From assembly GCA_022844405.1 (NCBI GenBank), contig JALHLV010000029.1, positions 1 to 48,110 on the forward strand: a stretch of DNA of 48,110 bases, written 5' to 3'. Position numbers and translations under genes: made by a program. The notes under the pieces were generated by a model. It was not told the DNA's origin. It did no database searches and saw nothing but the letters and a program-made list of their open reading frames with translations. Source of the DNA: Sphingomonadales bacterium (lineage in GTDB: Bacteria > Pseudomonadota > Alphaproteobacteria > SMXS01). Within the stretch, counting starts at the first letter, position 1, and each line of letters opens with the position of its first letter. Shown here in pieces: positions 39,553 to 47,463 of the stretch.

Positions 39553-41073
39553 CTAATGTTGATGGTGGTGAGCGCCGGATGGGGAGCCGTCCCCGCCGCC
39601 ACCGTCCGGCGCATCGGTCGCGGGCTGGGATGAGTCTGGCGTATCCATGGCTGGCATCGCCCCATGCCCGGCATGACCGGGCACTTCGGGCACCGGGGGC
39701 TCGACCGTTTCGCCGCCAGACCCTTGGGGAAGAGGCAGGTCGGCCGCGACCTGCCGGCTCAGCTCGGTGCGGGCGACCCAATAGTCGCGCACGGCTTCCA
39801 GATAGCCTTGATAGGCGGTGTATTCGTCCTGCTTCAGCCGCAGCAGATCGAAGACACCGTCGAGCATGTAGTTCACCCGCTCCTGCATGCGGGCGACGAT
39901 CGCTTCGCGCGCCGGCACCAGGCGGGTCCGATACTCCTCCACCCTTGCCCGCGCGTTGAGCAAGCGTTGGTGGGCAAGCTGAACGTCGTGGCTCGCCGCG
40001 ATTTCCAGGGCGTCGAGTTCGGCTTGCGCCCGCTCCAGTTCGGACGTGGCGCGCAGCACGCCGGCCTGGTTCTGATTGAAGATCGGCACGGCCAGTGAAA
40101 CGGTCGGGCCGGTCAGCCTGGTGCGGTCGGTGTCGCGCTCGCGCTCGACGCCGACCTCGATCTCGCTGACGTACCGGAACCGCCTGGTAAGCGTCACACC
40201 CGACCGAAGCAACTCGACCTCCTTGCGCGCGGCGGCCAGGTCGAGACGATAGGCATCGGCGAGGCCGTGCAGCACGCCGACGTCGATGTCCCCGTCGGGC
40301 GGCAGTTCCAGCGCTGCCGGTGCCCGCCACGCTTCGCCATTGGCACGCACGCCGAGTAGGGTGCCCAGGTCGTTCCGCGCCCGCGCCACCCGCGCCTGGG
40401 CATCAAGCAACTGCAGCGCGGCCTCGGATGCCGCGGCCTGTTCGGCGCGCAGTTGCAGCGCCGGCATGTTCCCGGCGTCGTGGAACCGCTGGGCCAGGTC
40501 GGCCGAGGCGCGGGCCGCCCTGGCCGCCACCTCGCGCATGGCGGCGACCTGCTGGGCGCTCACCAGAGTGTAGTAGGCCTTCTGAACCTCCGCGGTCAGG
40601 CGCAGGATGTCGTGTCCGACCAGTGCCTTGGCGCGCTCGAATTCGCCCTCGGCGATGCGGCTGCGCATCGGCAGCATCAGCAGATTGGTGAAGTTCTGCA
40701 CGAGCCCCATCGTCACCTGGTTCGCCGCGCCGATGGCGCTGGGATCCAGCACGGTCAGGGAAAAGGTGGGATTGCCGAGGCGCCCCGCCTCGTAGACGTC
40801 GGCCCCGGACAGGCCGAGCTGGGCATAGGCCTTGCGCAGTTGCGGGTTCCGCAGCAGCGCGATCTGCACGGCGTCCTGCGCGGAAAGCGGCCGGTCGGGC
40901 AGAACGGCCGGCTGGTCGGGTGGCGATGGCGCGGGGATCATGGGGCCGCCGCGCGCGGCAACCGCGTTTGCGACGTCGGCCATCCCGCGATCGGCCGGAA
41001 TCGCCGCGCACCCGGAGACAGCGAGCGCTCCGGCCGACACCGCCAACAGCAGATACAACGTCCTGGCAACCAA
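39553..41073 (-). CDS. TolC-like outer-membrane efflux lipoprotein
   Basis: The product (about 506 residues) has a signal peptide with lipobox VSGC (Cys22) and two outer-membrane-efflux repeats rich in long amphipathic helices. It ends in a Pro/Gly-rich tail finishing HHHQH. The start is set at TTG (41073) because GGAGG lies 6 bases upstream and no ATG or GTG fits the signal peptide. Relatives form the outer-membrane channel of RND metal pumps, yet no cusA- or cusB-like genes follow. The His-rich tail and the downstream genes point to copper. Confidence 0.85.
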   Translation of the reverse strand: MVARTLYLLLAVSAGALAVSGCAAIPADRGMADVANAVAARGGPMIPAPSPPDQPAVLPDRPLSAQDAVQIALLRNPQLRKAYAQLGLSGADVYEAGRLGNPTFSLTVLDPSAIGAANQVTMGLVQNFTNLLMLPMRSRIAEGEFERAKALVGHDILRLTAEVQKAYYTLVSAQQVAAMREVAARAARASADLAQRFHDAGNMPALQLRAEQAAASEAALQLLDAQARVARARNDLGTLLGVRANGEAWRAPAALELPPDGDIDVGVLHGLADAYRLDLAAARKEVELLRSGVTLTRRFRYVSEIEVGVERERDTDRTRLTGPTVSLAVPIFNQNQAGVLRATSELERAQAELDALEIAASHDVQLAHQRLLNARARVEEYRTRLVPAREAIVARMQERVNYMLDGVFDLLRLKQDEYTAYQGYLEAVRDYWVARTELSRQVAADLPLPQGSGGETVEPPVPEVPGHAGHGAMPAMDTPDSSQPATDAPDGGGGDGSPSGAHHHQH

Positions 41074-41176
41074 GCGGATCCTCCATGGTCGAACGATTGA
41101 GGAGGTTCGCGACGCCGCGCCGCGCGCGGCCAACTGACCGTGGTCCCGGCGCCCTGTCAGGAACCTCTGTGATCGA

Positions 41177-41587
41177 CTACGAGAACCTCGGTGGTCGAAG
41201 AGGGAGCGCGGCCGCTGCGTCGGCGATGAACGATGGCGTATGCGCCGGCACGAGGCCCGACGCACCGGTGTCCACACCGATTTCGTCGAACGTCGCCATC
41301 ACCAGACCGCCCGCGCAGGCCGTGTGACAGGATCCGGCGCAGGCGCAGCCACAGGTACATCCGGCGTCCGTGCGATGCTGGGCCGCCTGCTGGTGCAGGT
41401 GGTCGACCGTGGCGCCGGTCCGCATGCCGTGGTGATGCATAGACTCGGAAGCTGTCGATACCGGCGCGGGAGCGTCCGGGACGCCCACGTGGCGTTCGCA
41501 ATGCGTCATTGCGCCGACGGATGCCGTTGCCGCCACCGGCAGAACGAGCGCGATCACCAGGACCAGCACGCCGCGGAAGATGTTCAT
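41177..41587 (-). CDS. secreted Cys/His-rich small protein, metal-binding candidate
   Basis: The 136-residue protein has a signal peptide (MNIFRGVLVLVIALVLPVAA), a His-rich stretch (MHHHG, DHLHQQAAQHR) and a cluster of six cysteines at residues 77, 79, 81, 83, 87 and 91 (CTCGCACAGSCHTAC), ending PLRPPRFS. Similar small exported proteins are found next to copper-resistance genes, though a defined function is lacking. It is the first gene of the minus-strand copper set, 103 bases before the TolC-like gene. A longer in-frame start would lack a signal peptide and is rejected. Confidence 0.7.
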   Translation of the reverse strand: MNIFRGVLVLVIALVLPVAATASVGAMTHCERHVGVPDAPAPVSTASESMHHHGMRTGATVDHLHQQAAQHRTDAGCTCGCACAGSCHTACAGGLVMATFDEIGVDTGASGLVPAHTPSFIADAAAALPLRPPRFS

Positions 41588-41744
41588 ATCGTCAATATCG
41601 CGCCCCATGGGCGGCATTGCAAGCCGCCTCGATCCGGGAATTTTCTTGGAGTCCTGTGACATGGTGACGGATTTCGGCGACAGTGCATTTAATGTGCGCG
41701 ACGTGAATCTAGTTAACGCAATGTCCGCCGAAATTCCCTGAATT

Positions 41745-41768
41745 TCATGCAACTCTGAGGTTGCATGA
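41745..41768. promoter_or_regulatory. perfect inverted repeat, likely ArsR operator
   Basis: The arms TCATGCAAC (41745-41753) and GTTGCATGA (41760-41768) are a perfect 9-bp inverted repeat with a 6-base spacer. It ends 12 bases before the GTG start of the ArsR-type gene, in the 193-base region shared with the divergent copper set. Autoregulation by the ArsR-type protein is inferred from position. Confidence 0.6.
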
Positions 41769-41780
41769 TGCGTCGTCTCG

Positions 41781-42131
41781 GTGCTAACTGAACCGGTGGA
41801 CCTTGACCCTATCTTCAAAGCACTAGCCGATCCTACCCGTCGGCGCCTTATCGATGAACTCGACGAACGGAGCGGGCAGACGCTCTTTGAACTCCATGTG
41901 AGGATGATCTACTGGCACGGGCTTGCGCTCTCGCGCCAAGCTCTCTCTAAGCATCTGGTTCTGCTGGAAAAAGCCGGCCTGGTCCGCAGCGAATGGGAGT
42001 GGCGGTCGAAGCACCACTACTTGGTGCGGGAGCCGCTGGAGCGCATGTGGCAACTTTGGCTTGGGCCTATCGCAGGATATTCAACAAGAGGAGCGAACAA
42101 TGAAAATCGTAGTGACGAGCGTGCTCGTTGA
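41781..42131 (+). CDS. ArsR-family transcriptional regulator
   Basis: The 116-residue winged-helix protein contains FKALADPTRRRLIDELDERSGQTLFEL and LSRQALSKHLVLLEKAGLVRSEW, the ArsR recognition helix and wing. The usual metal-binding cysteines are absent, as in the subgroup that sits next to VOC or SRPBCC genes. The start is GTG at 41781; a second GTG at 41796 is possible. It overlaps the following VOC gene by 32 bases. A perfect inverted repeat precedes it. Control of the copper set on the other side is possible but unproven. Confidence 0.85.
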   Translation: MLTEPVDLDPIFKALADPTRRRLIDELDERSGQTLFELHVRMIYWHGLALSRQALSKHLVLLEKAGLVRSEWEWRSKHHYLVREPLERMWQLWLGPIAGYSTRGANNENRSDERAR

Positions 42132-42486
42132 CGATCAGGCGAGGGCGTTGGCATTTTACCGGGACATACTGCGTTTCGAACTGAAGCATGACATTCCGCT
42201 GGGTCAGCATCGCTGGCTAACGCTTACATCGCCCGGTGATCCGGAGGGTGTTGAGTTGTTGCTGGAACCCGACGTGCACCCGGCAGCGCGGCCCTTCAAG
42301 GCAGCTCTCAAGCAGGATGGGATCCCTTACACCTCGTTCGGGGTAGACGACGTGCACGCTGAGCACGCACGGCTCTCCGCCGCGGGAGTCCGTTTTACTC
42401 AGGCGCCGGCTAACATGGGCCCAGTAACAACCGCCGTGTTCGACGACACTTGTGGTAATCTGATTCAGATTGCCCAGCGGCATTGA
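42100..42486 (+). CDS. VOC-fold protein downstream of ArsR gene
   Basis: The 128-residue protein has the compact single-unit VOC form: SVLVDDQARALAFYRDILRFE at the start, and YTSFGVDDVHAEHARLSAAGVRF in the second half ending with DDTCGNLIQI. This is the type often annotated as glyoxalase or dioxygenase-like and commonly paired with an ArsR regulator. GAGGAG lies 7 bases before the ATG. The 32-base overlap with the regulator gene implies co-translation. Substrate unknown. Confidence 0.85.
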   Translation: MKIVVTSVLVDDQARALAFYRDILRFELKHDIPLGQHRWLTLTSPGDPEGVELLLEPDVHPAARPFKAALKQDGIPYTSFGVDDVHAEHARLSAAGVRFTQAPANMGPVTTAVFDDTCGNLIQIAQRH

Positions 42487-42583
42487 GAACAACTGTTGGC
42501 GAGTGCCTTGAATATCGACGAGGTCGGGCCGTTGCGAAAACGTGCCTGAACCGGCTGTGCCATCAAGCTTCGGGAGAGTACCG

Positions 42584-42985
42584 ATGCCCATCACCGGCGG
42601 CTGCCATTGCGGAACGATCCGCTATCAGGCGGAAGGCGACCCGCTCAATCATTCGCTGTGCCATTGCAGCGACTGCCGGCGCCACGCCGGCGCGCCCATG
42701 GTCGGCTGGACCATGTATCCCGCCACCGCGGTGACGGTGACGCAGGGCCGCCCGAAGATCTACGAGTCTTCGGCCAATGGACGGCGGCATTTTTGCGCCG
42801 ATTGCGGCACCGGACTCTTCTATACCAATGCCGAGATCCTGCCCGGCATCATCGACGTCCAGAGCGCGACCTATGACGACCCGGACGCGGTGCCGGCCCA
42901 GGCGCATATCCAGGTCGCCGACCGCATCCGCTGGATGGAGCACGCGCACGAGTTGCCGGCGTTCGAGCGCTATCCGCGGCAGTAG
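42584..42985 (+). CDS. GFA-domain (CENP-V/glutathione-dependent formaldehyde-activating) protein
   Basis: The 133-residue protein has the zinc-binding pattern of the Gfa family: GCHCG (residues 6-10), CHCSDCRR, and CADCGTG. Family members are named for a formaldehyde-glutathione activity that most do not show, so the function should be left open. The ATG at 42584 has GGGAGAG 6 bases upstream and starts just before the first zinc motif; a longer in-frame start is less likely. It is convergent with the NTF2-like gene at 43062. Confidence 0.88.
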   Translation: MPITGGCHCGTIRYQAEGDPLNHSLCHCSDCRRHAGAPMVGWTMYPATAVTVTQGRPKIYESSANGRRHFCADCGTGLFYTNAEILPGIIDVQSATYDDPDAVPAQAHIQVADRIRWMEHAHELPAFERYPRQ

Positions 42986-43061
42986 GCGCCTGCGGGCCCG
43001 GCGTTTCGGCGATGGCGCCGTTTCGATGGCGGTGCATGCAATGCGCTCTCGGCGAAATCCT

Positions 43062-43544
43062 TCATGGGTTTCGTTCTCCCCGCGCAAGGGACGCGGCCTG
43101 TGTCCAACTGACGTCCGTGACGAGTGGGTCGGCATGCCGGTGCGCCAGCCGCCACTCGGATCCTTCGCGCCGATAGACCAGGGTAACGCGCAGCGCCCAC
43201 TCCTGGCCCGGCAGCCCTCCCACCTCGACATGGGACCGTTCGATGAGTGCCAGCACGACCATGTCGGCGGATGCGTAGGCCTGGACCAGTTCCTGCTTGA
43301 ACGTGCCGTTTCTGAAGAACCGGCCCATCCGCTCCCAGCGTTCGGTCGACATGTCCGAGCCGCGGGTTGGGGTGCCGCCGAACGGGGACATCAGCGTAAA
43401 GTCACCCGTATAGGCGAGCAACGCCCGATAGGCGTCGATATCTCCGCGCATGAGCGCGGCATTCGAGTTGAGCGATAGCCGGATGAGTTCGGCGGCCAGG
43501 CCGTCATGAGCGGCCGCGGGTATCGGATGTAGGGAAGCTGGCAT
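43062..43544 (-). CDS. NTF2-like protein (SnoaL/DUF4440 type)
   Basis: The 160-residue protein has an N-terminal helix pair (AAELIRLSLNSNAALMRGDIDAYRALL), then DFTLMSPFGGTPTRG, and a sheet ending in RVTLVYRREGSEWRLAHRHADPL. It belongs to the small NTF2-like group with SnoaL/DUF4440 similarity and is distinct from the four LinA-type proteins elsewhere in the window. It is divergent from a LysR-family regulator gene across 110 bases and is therefore its likely target. Function unknown. Confidence 0.8.
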   Translation of the reverse strand: MPASLHPIPAAAHDGLAAELIRLSLNSNAALMRGDIDAYRALLAYTGDFTLMSPFGGTPTRGSDMSTERWERMGRFFRNGTFKQELVQAYASADMVVLALIERSHVEVGGLPGQEWALRVTLVYRREGSEWRLAHRHADPLVTDVSWTQAASLARGERNP

Positions 43545-43633
43545 GCGTATCTCCTGTCCTCAATGATCGAAAGGCGAGGCAACCAGACACCCCCTCGTTC
43601 GAGCGAGAGATCGCAATTTCATCTTGCTGAATA

Positions 43634-43660
43634 CAGTGATATGATTTCAACGATATGCTG
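43634..43660. promoter_or_regulatory. possible LysR-type operator at the regulator start
   Basis: CAGTGATAT (43634-43642) is mirrored approximately by ATATGCTG (43653-43660), giving an imperfect dyad that covers the LysR start codon. LysR regulators bind dyads of this kind between divergent genes. Two mismatches and the position over the ATG keep this weak. Confidence 0.25.
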
Positions 43661-44644
43661 AACAAAACTGATCTCCTACGCGCCGATCTCAACCTGCTCG
43701 TCCTCTTCGAGGCCGTGATCGAGGAACGTCACGTCGGCAGGGCGGCGGAGCGGCTGAACCTGACACCGTCTGCTGTAAGCCACGGACTGGGCCGGCTGCG
43801 CCGCCTGCTGAACGATCCGCTGTTCCTGAGAACGCCAAGGGGGGTCGTGCCGACGGCGCGAGCCACGGAGTTGGCGGCCCCCATCGCAGACGCGCTGGCG
43901 CGGGTGCAAAGCATCGTCTCGAGCGCAGCGCCCTTCGATCCGATGACGTCCACGCGCCGCCTCACCATTGGGGCTCCCGACGCCATTTCGACGGTCTGCG
44001 TGCCGCCGCTGCTTGGCACGCTGCAGCAGACCGCGCCCGGCATCAACATCAGCGTGCGCCAACTACTGCCGACGCAAGGGGAAACATCGCCGGAGCGTGC
44101 CTGGCAGTCCACCTTCGCCGAACTCGACGCACGTGCGATCGACATCGCCATCGTTCCTACCGACGACATCCCCGCGCGCTTCTTCAAGCGACGCCTCTAT
44201 GTAGAAGACTTCGTCGTCGCCATGCGCGACGGGCATCCTCTCGCGGACGATCTGACGCTCGAACGATATTGCGAAATGCAGCATCTGGTCGTCTCCGTGA
44301 CCGGCGATCCGTATGGCTTTGTCGATCGCATGCTCGCGGAACAAGGCCGCTCGCGGCGAACCGTGCTTACTGTTCCGAATTTCTTGTTCGCCCTCGCAGC
44401 GATCTCCGAGACCGACCTCGTCGCGGCATTGCCCAGGCGCTTCGTGGCAATGCATGCGGCCCGCTTCGGAGTCATTGGCCGGGAGCCACCACTTTCGCTG
44501 GGTCGTTTCGGGTTGAACGTCATAGCACCCAAGGTCGCGACACTGGATGCGGGCCTGGCCTGGCTCTTCGATATGCTTGCCCCGCCACAACGGGAGCCGG
44601 AAGACCGCCACAAGATCCCGGCCAAAAGCGGTTCGAAGTCGTAG
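43655..44644 (+). CDS. LysR-family transcriptional regulator
   Basis: The 329-residue protein begins with the LysR winged helix (LLRADLNLLVLFEAVIEERHVGRAAERLNLTPSAVSHGLGRLRRLL, residues 7-52). A two-subdomain effector-binding region follows from about residue 95. It resembles the NodD/LinR-like group with DLNLL near the start. It is divergent from the NTF2-like gene at 43062-43544, the expected target. The ATG at 43655 is chosen because the HTH starts at once; no strong ribosome site is visible. Inducer unknown. Confidence 0.9.
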   Translation: MLNKTDLLRADLNLLVLFEAVIEERHVGRAAERLNLTPSAVSHGLGRLRRLLNDPLFLRTPRGVVPTARATELAAPIADALARVQSIVSSAAPFDPMTSTRRLTIGAPDAISTVCVPPLLGTLQQTAPGINISVRQLLPTQGETSPERAWQSTFAELDARAIDIAIVPTDDIPARFFKRRLYVEDFVVAMRDGHPLADDLTLERYCEMQHLVVSVTGDPYGFVDRMLAEQGRSRRTVLTVPNFLFALAAISETDLVAALPRRFVAMHAARFGVIGREPPLSLGRFGLNVIAPKVATLDAGLAWLFDMLAPPQREPEDRHKIPAKSGSKS

Positions 44645-44720
44645 TTGGGACCGCAACGTCAGGAGCCAACGCTTCCTTCGGCTTGACGCTTCCATTCAAT
44701 TCGCGGACGAGGCTCGGCGC

Positions 44721-45776
44721 TCATAGTGAATACCATGTGGCGCGCGCCTTGCCGTGCTGCCGCACACGCCTGTCTGCGACCAGTTCGCGCAGACGCACCT
44801 TTAGCGTGTTCCGATTTGCGCCGGTGATCGACGCAAGCTGCGAGATCGTCAGGCGCTCTTTCGCCCGCAGCGCTTTGAGGACCTCGAGCGATAGGTCCGC
44901 CAAATCGGCCTCGCTGGCCTGAGCGATCCGTTCACGGTCTAGTCGTGCCGCAAGGTCATCCTTCTGCCTCTTGAGAGAACGCAGGAAGAAGCCCACCCAA
45001 GGCTGCCAATCCGGTGTTTCGCTCTTGAGGGTCGTCTGCGTACGCCGGAGCGCGTTGTAGTACAGATCTTTGTTTTCCTCGATCACGCGCTCCAGCGAGG
45101 CGTACGGCACATAAGCGTAGCCCGCTCGCAGCAAGAGGAGCGTGGTGAGCACGCGCGAGAGCCGCCCGTTTCCATCCTGAAAAGGATGGATCGCCAGAAA
45201 CGCCACGATGAAGACGGCGATGATGAGGAGAGGGTGTAGTGCTTCCTCATCCAGCGTTTTTCGCGTCCAGGCGACGAGCGCCTCCATCTCGCGCGATGTG
45301 TCGAAAGGCGAGGTCGTTTCGAACACGACGCCGATCTCCCGCCCGTCCGCATCGAACGCCACGACATTGTTGGAGAGCGTCTTATAGGAGCCGCGATGGC
45401 GCGCATCCTTGTCGCTGTGACGCAGTAAGGTCTGGTGTAGTTGGCGGATATGGTTCTCGGTGAGACGCATGTCGACGTAGGCTTCGAGCACGAGGTCCAT
45501 CGCCTCGGCGTATCCGGCCACTTCCTGTTCATCGCGCGTCTTGAAGGACTTGATGGAGATCGCCCGCGAGAGCAGGTCCTCGACCTCGGCATCCGATAGC
45601 TTCGCGCCCTCGATGCGCGTAGAAGAGCCGACGCTCTCGATGGTCGCCACCTTGCGGAGTGCGCTGAGGCGGTCTGGCGAGAGGGTCTTGAGGGCCTCCC
45701 ACCTCCCTTTGAACTCATCGATTTCGGCGATGAGCTTCACGAGGTCGGGGCCGAGTATGAACTTGGGCTCCCTCAT
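44721..45776 (-). CDS. Fic-domain protein, class II (AMP-transferase type)
   Basis: The 351-residue protein has the canonical Fic motif HPFQDGNGR (residues 197-205) plus LSR after it. An N-terminal inhibitory motif, SSTRIEG (51-57), marks a class II, self-inhibited Fic enzyme. A C-terminal winged-helix-like region (about 295-351, LTISQLASITGANRNTLKVRLRELV) follows. Such proteins transfer AMP to a Tyr, Ser or Thr of a target protein or of themselves. The ATG at 45776 is preferred over a TTG at 45821. No separate antitoxin gene is adjacent, which fits class II. Targets are unknown. Confidence 0.9.
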   Translation of the reverse strand: MREPKFILGPDLVKLIAEIDEFKGRWEALKTLSPDRLSALRKVATIESVGSSTRIEGAKLSDAEVEDLLSRAISIKSFKTRDEQEVAGYAEAMDLVLEAYVDMRLTENHIRQLHQTLLRHSDKDARHRGSYKTLSNNVVAFDADGREIGVVFETTSPFDTSREMEALVAWTRKTLDEEALHPLLIIAVFIVAFLAIHPFQDGNGRLSRVLTTLLLLRAGYAYVPYASLERVIEENKDLYYNALRRTQTTLKSETPDWQPWVGFFLRSLKRQKDDLAARLDRERIAQASEADLADLSLEVLKALRAKERLTISQLASITGANRNTLKVRLRELVADRRVRQHGKARATWYSL

Positions 45777-46401
45777 GCCCGGGGCGCCCTCATATCTGAT
45801 TCCATACCCAATGATACCCAATTAGACCCGATTATCCATCCTGGTTTCTACAGCCGCCAGCACGTGGATTCGGAACTCGCGGACGGCTATCGGGTATCTG
45901 CGGGTGTGGAATTGGGTGCGTGGCCGTCCATGGCAGCCCTGCCCGGAACCCTTAAAATGGCCATGGCGCCTTCCACCCTTTCCAGCCGCGCTCGACCGCA
46001 CCTGGCACATAGGACGAGCGACTGCACTAGAAAGCGCTGGATTGCGGGCAACTCATTGTCCCCCGAAGAACAATATACTGATGCGAACGCCGAGGGCCTC
46101 CGACCACCATCCTTCCTACGACAACGAATTTCTACCGTTGTGTTCTGGCGTGGCTGCGTGCACGAAATAGTAGATTCGGCGGAGTTTGGCCCGCCAGCGT
46201 GGATGAAACCGATAACTACGCTTCTGCTGGAGTGCTATGAAATTCTGTCCTTCGGTCCGCGGACGCCACCGGGAGCAGCCGATGCTCGCCAGAGTCACTT
46301 CGATCGACTACCAATCGTCTCGTAGGTAGGCGGCCGAACCTTGCTCATTCGCCTCCGCGCGCGCAAGGAACGGCAGGAGATTCAGCGATAGCGACAATGT
46401 C
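45777..46401. other. gene-poor region between the divergent Fic and AAC(3) genes
   Basis: This 625-base stretch has no recognisable gene. Open frames of up to about 150 codons occur on the plus strand (for example 45864-46325), but they have no good ribosome site, no recognisable domain and no third-position G+C bias. Base composition looks lower in G+C than the catabolic region. Near the Fic start an imperfect direct repeat of TTGGGTAT-type (on the minus strand) is visible. It could hold decayed genes. Confidence 0.5.
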
Positions 46402-47133
46402 ATGCTCAGCCGCGCAGCTCTAGTCAATCAATTGGCCGACCTGGGCGTGGGCGGGCGCACCCCCCTCATGGTCCATGCCAGCCTGCGTCGCGTAGGACCG
46501 ATCGAGGGCGGCGCCGATACACTGCTCGATGCACTGTTCGAAAGCCTGGGTCCGGACGGGACGCTGCTGATGGCGCTAGGCGCCGATGGCGAAGTTCCCT
46601 TCGACGCCCTGACGTCACCAGCCGAGAAGGACATGGGTGTGCTCGCGGAGGTTTTCCGGCGGAGAGCAGGGACGCGCGTCAACGATCATGCCGCCGGCCG
46701 CTTCGGCGCGGCTGGTCCTCGGAGCGTCGATTTGCTCGAACCGACACCGCTTCACCACTATCACGGTCCTGGATCGGTAATGTCACGGCTTGCCGCGTTC
46801 GAGGGCTGGGTGCTGCGTTTGGGTGCCGACCTGGACACGGTCACGCTCACTCATTGGGCTGAGTACATCGCAAACGTGCCGGAGAAGCGCCATGTTCGTA
46901 TCCGCTACGTGCGAGCGGACATCGGGGAGCAATGGATCGAATCTCTTGACGACACCGAGGGCATCGCAGGTGAGGGAGAATACTTCCCCCAAATCCTGGT
47001 GGATTTCCTCGCCGCTGGAAAGGCACGCATCGGTCCCGTCGGATATTGCACGGCAGAGCTCTTCGCAGCGCCCGTGTTTGTCGATTTCGCCGTAGCGTGG
47101 ATGGAAACGAAGTTCGGCTCACAAGACGATTGA
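46402..47133 (+). CDS. AAC(3)-family N-acetyltransferase
   Basis: The 243-residue protein carries the aminoglycoside 3-N-acetyltransferase signatures: VHASLRRVGPIEGGADTLLDAL, LGPDGTLLM, NDHAAGRFGAAGPRS with the conserved His, and HHYHGPGSV followed by GADLDTVTLTHWAEYIA. It uses acetyl-CoA to acetylate an amino group; relatives confer gentamicin-type resistance, but chromosomal members may have other substrates. It is somewhat shorter than the 260-290 residues usual for the family. AGGAG lies further upstream than ideal. It stands alone, 30 bases before the tRNA on the other strand. Confidence 0.88.
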   Translation: MLSRAALVNQLADLGVGGRTPLMVHASLRRVGPIEGGADTLLDALFESLGPDGTLLMALGADGEVPFDALTSPAEKDMGVLAEVFRRRAGTRVNDHAAGRFGAAGPRSVDLLEPTPLHHYHGPGSVMSRLAAFEGWVLRLGADLDTVTLTHWAEYIANVPEKRHVRIRYVRADIGEQWIESLDDTEGIAGEGEYFPQILVDFLAAGKARIGPVGYCTAELFAAPVFVDFAVAWMETKFGSQDD

Positions 47134-47163
47134 AAGCGTGCGCTTCGCGCTGTGGCGTAGATT

Positions 47164-47240
47164 TGGCGCGCCCGGAGAGATTCGAACTCCCGACCCCCAG
47201 ATTCGTAGTCTGGTGCTCTATCCAGCTGAGCTACGGGCGC
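47164..47240 (-). tRNA. tRNA-Arg (anticodon ACG), CCA encoded
   Basis: On the minus strand the acceptor GCGCCCG pairs with CGGGCGC, the D stem is GCTC/GAGC, and the anticodon stem CCAGA/TCTGG encloses CTACGAA (anticodon ACG). The T arm is GGGAG-TTCGAAT-CTCTC. The 3' end continues G-CCA, so CCA is encoded. Length 77 is usual. The A at position 34 is normally converted to inosine to read CGU, CGC and CGA. Confidence 0.97.
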
Positions 47241-47256
47241 CTGCGTCAGGCGGCGG

Positions 47257-47285
47257 AACCTACTCAAATCGTCAGGGCATTGCAA
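47257..47285 (-). promoter_or_regulatory. candidate promoter of tRNA-Arg
   Basis: On the minus strand TTGCAA (47285-47280) and TAGGTT (47262-47257) are 17 bases apart, placing a start site about 10 bases before the tRNA 5' end. The -10 match is only partial. Confidence 0.3.
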
Positions 47286-47463
47286 GCGCCGACGCGGGCC
47301 GGCGGGACGATTGCCCTTGAACCGAGGGCAGCGCGCCCGACGTCTGGTAAAGGAATTCCGCGGCAGGGCGATGGAACGGCCTGGAACGCTTGTGAGGGTG
47401 GGAGCGAATGCCTAAGATCGCCGGGTTCATGAACTTTCTCCCAGCCGTATCATGCCCGTTCCG

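Noticed and set aside
45864-46325. A 153-codon plus-strand frame between the Fic and AAC(3) genes
   Set aside because: There is no ribosome site, no family resemblance and no codon bias; it is reported only as part of an unexplained gene-poor region.
47164-47240. tRNA-Arg as an attachment site of an integrated element
   Set aside because: No integrase gene and no second copy of the tRNA 3' end was seen within the window, so this is not reported as a feature.
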